In this document: positions 48,101-51,501 of the stretch, in pieces
Numbering within the stretch: position 1 is the stretch's first letter
Layout of the letters: each line of letters starts with the position of its first letter
Source of the DNA: Comamonas sp. lk
GTDB taxonomy: Bacteria > Pseudomonadota > Gammaproteobacteria > Burkholderiales > Burkholderiaceae_C
Reading direction: 5' to 3'
Assembly (NCBI GenBank): GCA_945865675.1
Contig: CAMBFO010000004.1
Span: 1-51,501, forward strand
Length of the DNA: 51,501 nucleotides
The notes under the pieces: model-generated
Told to the model about the DNA's origin: nothing
The model's database searches: none
The model's input: only the letters and a program-made list of their open reading frames with translations
Program-made: the position numbers and the translations under genes

Positions 48101-49222
48101 ATGAGTACCTTGTTCTCCCCCTACACGCTGCGCGGCCCCGATGCCACACTGGTTTTGCCCAACCGCATCGTAGTTGCGCCCATGTGCCAATACGCTTGCA
48201 CAGAGGGCCAGGCAAATGACTGGCATTTGATGCATTGGGGCAATTTGCTCAATAGCGGCGCAGCCATGTTCACCATTGAGGCCACAGCCGTCGTACCCGA
48301 AGGCCGCATTACCCCGGCTTGCCTGGGTTTGTGGGACGAGGCCACCGAAGCGGCTTTGCGCACCCATTTGCACCGCGCCCGCAAGCTCGCGCCCGAAGTG
48401 GCGGTGTGCATTCAGCTGGCGCATGCCGGGCGCAAAGCTTCCAGCGCGGTGCCCTGGGCCGGTGGGCAGTTGCTGGCGAGCGCGCAGGGCGGCTGGCCCA
48501 CGCTTGGCCCTTCTGCACGGCCCCAATTGCCCCAAGAGCCGCCGCCCCAAGAAATGGACCGTGCCGCCATGGACCGGGTGCGTGATGCGTTTGTCCTGGC
48601 CGCCCAGCGTGCGCATGCCATGGGTGTCGACGCAATTGAAATCCACAGCGCGCATGGTTATTTGCTGCACGAGTTTTTGTCCCCGATCGCCAACCAGCGC
48701 CCTGACGCCTATGGCGGCAGTCTGGAAAACCGTATGCGCTTTCCGCTGGAAGTATTTGCGGCAGTGCGCAAGGCCTACGGCGGCGTGCTGGGTTTGCGCG
48801 TATCTGCCTCGGATTGGCTGGAGGGCGGCTGGGATTGCGCCCAAAGCACCGAGTTTGCTAGGCAGCTGCAGGCCTTGGGCTGCAGCTTTATCCACGTCTC
48901 CAGCGGCGGCGTGTCGCCGCAGCAAAAAATTGCGCTGGGGCCCAATTACCAGGTTGACTTTGCCTCGGACATTCGCAAAGCCGTGGGCATGCCCACCGTA
49001 GCGGTCGGCCTCATCACCCAGGCGCAGCAGGCCGAGGCGATATTGCAAGGAGGGGACGCCGATTTGATTGCGCTGGCACGTGCCTTTTTGTACCAGCCGC
49101 GCTGGGGCTGGCAGGCCGCTGCCGAGCTCGAAGGCCAAGTCGCCGCGCACCCGGCGTATTGGCGCTGCCTGCCGCGGCAGGCGCAATCGGTGTTTGGCAA
49201 GGTCAGTGTTGGCGGGCGCTAA
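48101..49222 (+). CDS. Old yellow enzyme family NADH:flavin oxidoreductase
   Basis: 373 residues from ATG 48101, an FMN TIM barrel of the YqjM/XenA type. Seen: LPNRIVVAPMCQYACTEGQA, which holds the YqjM-type cysteine near residue 25; IQLAHAGRKASS; GVDAIEIHSAHGYLLHEFLS; and YGGSLENRMRFPLEV, which binds FMN and substrate. These enzymes reduce activated C=C bonds of enones and nitro compounds using NAD(P)H, often in electrophile detoxification. The long upstream frame is not homologous. The nucleotidyltransferase starts about 11 bases after its stop. Confidence 0.92.
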   Translation: MSTLFSPYTLRGPDATLVLPNRIVVAPMCQYACTEGQANDWHLMHWGNLLNSGAAMFTIEATAVVPEGRITPACLGLWDEATEAALRTHLHRARKLAPEVAVCIQLAHAGRKASSAVPWAGGQLLASAQGGWPTLGPSARPQLPQEPPPQEMDRAAMDRVRDAFVLAAQRAHAMGVDAIEIHSAHGYLLHEFLSPIANQRPDAYGGSLENRMRFPLEVFAAVRKAYGGVLGLRVSASDWLEGGWDCAQSTEFARQLQALGCSFIHVSSGGVSPQQKIALGPNYQVDFASDIRKAVGMPTVAVGLITQAQQAEAILQGGDADLIALARAFLYQPRWGWQAAAELEGQVAAHPAYWRCLPRQAQSVFGKVSVGGR

Positions 49223-49232
49223 GTCTTTGCGC

Positions 49233-50048
49233 GTGGCCCCGCGGGTACACGCCATGCTGCTGGCGGCCGGGCGCGGCGAGCGCATGCGCCCGCTCACCGA
49301 TAACTGCCCCAAACCTTTGTTGGAGGTGCAAGGCAAAGCGTTAGCGCTTTGGCATCTGGACGCGCTGGCCCGTGCCGGCGTAGCGCGCACCGTGATCAAC
49401 ACTGCCTGGCTGGGCGGGCAGTTTGCGCCGCGCTTGGGTGCGCAGCACGAACCTCAGGGTGCCGCACCGCAAGCGCCCATGCCATTGTTGTATTCCCATG
49501 AAGGGCAGGATTTTGGTCAGGCCTTGGAAACTGCAGGCGGCATTGCGCGTGCACTGCCCCTGCTGTGCGAGGGCCTGGGCACCGACCCGATTTTTTGGGT
49601 GCTGGCCGGCGATGTGTATGCGCCAGACTTTGCCTTTGACGCCCAGGCCGTGGCGCGCTTTGCCGCCAGCGACAAGCTGGCCCATATTTGGCTGGTGCCC
49701 AATCCGCCGCACAACCCCCAAGGCGACTTTGGTTTAGGACTGGTCGATGCCAGTGACGCGCAGGCATCCGCATTGGCACTGAATGTGCCCGCCGATAGCC
49801 TTGAACCGCGCTCTACCTACAGCACCATCGGCCTGTACCGCTGCGCTTTGTTTGCGCCTCCTTGGTGCAATATTGCGCCGGGCAATCCGCAGGGCCTCAA
49901 AGCGCCGCTTGCGCCCCTGTTGCGCGCTGCGATGGACCAGGGCCTAGTGAGCGCCAGCCTGTACACCGGCCTTTGGACGGATGTGGGCACGCCAGAGCGC
50001 CTGCAAGCGCTCAACCATTCATCCACCTTGACACCTTCACACCTATGA
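49233..50048 (+). CDS. MurU-like sugar nucleotidyltransferase
   Basis: About 271 residues. The nucleotide-binding N-terminus AMLLAAGRGERMRPLTDNCPKPLLEVQG is that of N-acetylmuramate-1-phosphate uridylyltransferase (MurU) and mannose-1-phosphate guanylyltransferases. LAGDVYAPDFAFD holds the metal-binding Asp. In MurU-type recycling it would make UDP-MurNAc from MurNAc-1-phosphate, working with the kinase AmgK, which is not adjacent here. The GTG at 49233 is used because the strand before AMLLAAG needs residues that the ATG at 49254 would remove. Its stop overlaps the pepP start (ATGA). Confidence 0.85.
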   Translation: MAPRVHAMLLAAGRGERMRPLTDNCPKPLLEVQGKALALWHLDALARAGVARTVINTAWLGGQFAPRLGAQHEPQGAAPQAPMPLLYSHEGQDFGQALETAGGIARALPLLCEGLGTDPIFWVLAGDVYAPDFAFDAQAVARFAASDKLAHIWLVPNPPHNPQGDFGLGLVDASDAQASALALNVPADSLEPRSTYSTIGLYRCALFAPPWCNIAPGNPQGLKAPLAPLLRAAMDQGLVSASLYTGLWTDVGTPERLQALNHSSTLTPSHL

Positions 50049-51430
50049 ACACCATGCTGTACCACAACCGGCGCACCCAGGTGGCCGCCCAGATCGGCCC
50101 GCGCGGCCTGGCCATCGTGCCGACTGCGCCCGAGCAGCCACGCAACCGCGATGCCGATTTCCCCTACCGCTTTGACAGCTACTTTCACTATCTGTGCGGC
50201 TTTGCAGAGCCAGGGGCCTGGCTGGTGCTCACCGGCACAGGCAAAAGTATTTTGTTTTGCCAGCCCAAAGACTTGGAGCGTGAGACTTGGGACGGTTACC
50301 GCCTGGGGCCGCAAGCGGCACCTATCGAGTTGGGCGTGGACGAGGCCTATGCACTGTCCGAACTGGATGCCCGTCTGCCCGCCTTGCTCGATGGTTGCGA
50401 CAACGCCTGGTACCCGTTTGCCACGCATAGCGGCTTGGAAGCGCGTGTGCAAACCGCTTTGCAAAATCTGCGCGACCGCGTGCGTTACGGGACGCTGTGC
50501 CCCGGCGGGCAGCAAGACTTGTGCAGCGTGCTGGACGAAATGCGCTTGGTCAAAGACGCGCACGAGCAAGACACTATGCGCCGGGCTGGCCACATCAGCG
50601 CAGGCGCCCACATACGCGCCATGCAAACCAGCGCCCGCATGTTGCGCGCTGGCCAGGAGGTGCGCGAATACCACCTGGAGGCCGAGTTATTGCACGAGTT
50701 CCGCCGCCATGGGGCACAGTCGCCGGCCTATACCTCTATCGTGGCCGCCGGAGCTAATGCCTGCGTCTTGCACTACCGGGCCGATACCGCACTGGTGAGG
50801 GCTGGCGAACTGGTCTTGATCGACGCCGGTTGCGAGCTCGATGGCTATGCCTCGGACATCACCCGCACTTTTCCGGCCAACGGCAGCTTTACCGGACCGC
50901 AGCGCGCGCTCTACGAACTGGTACTAGCTTCACAAGTCGCGGCGATTGCTGCAACGCATGCTGGCGCGCGCTTTACCGATCCGCACGAGGCCAGCGTGGC
51001 GGTACTGGCCCAGGGTATGCTCGATGTGGGCTTGCTCGATAAAGACAAAGTGGGAACGGTGCAGGACGTGATTGAAAAGCGCGCCTATTTCCAGTTTTAC
51101 ATGCACCGCACCGGCCACTGGCTGGGGCGCGATGTGCACGACTGCGGCGCGTATACCGAGCCTTCGCAATTGGGTCACACCAGTATCCGCAAAGACGCGC
51201 TCACCGGCCAAGCGATTGTGGACCGGCCTGCGCGCATCTTGCGCCCGGGTATGGTCTTGACGATTGAGCCGGGCATTTATGTGCGGCCTGCGCCAGGCGT
51301 GCCAGAGCAGTTCCACCACATCGGTATCCGCATCGAGGACGATGCGATCGTGACCGAGCAGGGTTGCGAGTTGATCAGCCGTGGCGTGCCCGTCGAGCCC
51401 GATGCCATCGAAGCTTTAATGCGCGCCTAG
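50045..51430 (+). CDS. pepP: Xaa-Pro aminopeptidase (aminopeptidase P)
   Basis: 461 residues. It releases N-terminal residues preceding proline. An N-terminal AMP_N domain (about 1-170, MNTMLYHNRRTQVAAQIG) precedes the pita-bread metallopeptidase. Metal ligands: two aspartates in LIDAGCELDGYASDITRTFP, His in MHRTGHWLGRDVHDCG, Glu in LTIEPGIYVRP and Glu in GIRIEDDAIVTE, the full dinuclear Mn site. The ATG overlaps the stop of the preceding nucleotidyltransferase, so translation is coupled. The ORF extends 61 codons upstream inside that gene, which is rejected. Confidence 0.95.
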   Translation: MNTMLYHNRRTQVAAQIGPRGLAIVPTAPEQPRNRDADFPYRFDSYFHYLCGFAEPGAWLVLTGTGKSILFCQPKDLERETWDGYRLGPQAAPIELGVDEAYALSELDARLPALLDGCDNAWYPFATHSGLEARVQTALQNLRDRVRYGTLCPGGQQDLCSVLDEMRLVKDAHEQDTMRRAGHISAGAHIRAMQTSARMLRAGQEVREYHLEAELLHEFRRHGAQSPAYTSIVAAGANACVLHYRADTALVRAGELVLIDAGCELDGYASDITRTFPANGSFTGPQRALYELVLASQVAAIAATHAGARFTDPHEASVAVLAQGMLDVGLLDKDKVGTVQDVIEKRAYFQFYMHRTGHWLGRDVHDCGAYTEPSQLGHTSIRKDALTGQAIVDRPARILRPGMVLTIEPGIYVRPAPGVPEQFHHIGIRIEDDAIVTEQGCELISRGVPVEPDAIEALMRA

Positions 51431-51433
51431 ACC

Positions 51434-51501
51434 ATGGCGTGCAGGCAAACCCGTTTTTGTTGTGGCTTGCTGGTCTTGCTGGCAGCGCACTTGGGTGCGC
51501 A
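51434..51501 (+). CDS. 5' end of a probable exported protein, truncated by window
   Basis: An ATG three bases after the pepP stop opens a frame that reaches the right edge without a stop. The 22 visible residues (MACRQTRFCCGLLVLLAAHL) look like a signal peptide: one or two basic residues, then a hydrophobic core. There is no clear ribosome site, and identification is not possible from so few residues. Confidence 0.4.
   Translation, partial: MACRQTRFCCGLLVLLAAHLGA

Noticed and set aside
47768-49402. 544-codon minus-strand open frame
   Set aside because: Antisense to the old yellow enzyme and overlapping the kinase start; no family features.

Overview
This window is a gene-dense, GC-rich chromosomal stretch from a betaproteobacterium. 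Order Burkholderiales is very likely and family Comamonadaceae probable. The inference rests on gene content and order: pyk-fba-purC-purE-purK-sua5, sucC-sucD-terC-pilin-pglL-like, a PhaM-type granule protein, a DUF3717/DUF1289 protein, and recA-recX next to a TctD/TctE-type two-component pair. No rRNA, tRNA, insertion sequence, prophage or CRISPR array was seen. About fifty protein genes are supported, with very short spacers and several 4-base ATGA overlaps.

Layout. 1-474: truncated winged-helix regulator gene and an AT-rich spacer with a candidate operator. 475-4767: beta-alanine / malonate-semialdehyde catabolism (mmsA, omega-aminotransferase) with a divergent LysR regulator. 4795-8532: D-amino-acid dehydrogenase, TetR regulator, metallophosphoesterase, a 55-codon ORF that looks like a LysR C-terminus, and an SRAP-type abasic-site protein. 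8715-10658: PhaM-like and FIST proteins. 10670-18206: Sua5, purine genes, fructose-bisphosphate aldolase and pyruvate kinase, interrupted by an opposite-strand thioredoxin-TPR gene. 18277-20592: mnmA, nudJ and a DUF3717-DUF1289 fusion. 20705-21620: a yybP-ykoY (manganese) riboswitch in front of an intact TerC. 21649-24152: BepA-like protease, moaC, small lipoprotein. 24252-27158: PglL/TfpO-like oligosaccharyltransferase, type IV pilin, a coding-like remnant and a decayed second TerC. 27180-36221: sucCD, argC, lepB, recX, recA, MarR, two-component pair, YqhA-like membrane protein. 36243-41478: acyltransferase, cation diffusion facilitator, topoisomerase III fused to a SWIB domain, and a divergent SET-domain methyltransferase. 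41485-45440: birA, gap, tkt. 45556-47901: receiver protein and 7TM sensor kinase. 48101-end: old yellow enzyme, MurU-like nucleotidyltransferase, pepP and the first codons of a secreted protein.

How the genes fit together. Most are housekeeping genes of central carbon metabolism (pyk, fba, gap, tkt, sucCD), purine synthesis, tRNA modification, DNA repair and secretion. The most unusual locus is 37908-41478. There a topoisomerase III carries a histone-H1-like Lys/Ala linker and a C-terminal SWIB domain, and it is transcribed divergently from a SET-domain protein-lysine methyltransferase across a 94-base spacer rich in alternating purine-pyrimidine steps and a GC hairpin. I suggest this may be a small bacterial chromatin module (inference). 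Second in interest is the pair of TerC loci: the copy behind sucD is broken, while the intact copy sits behind a manganese riboswitch.
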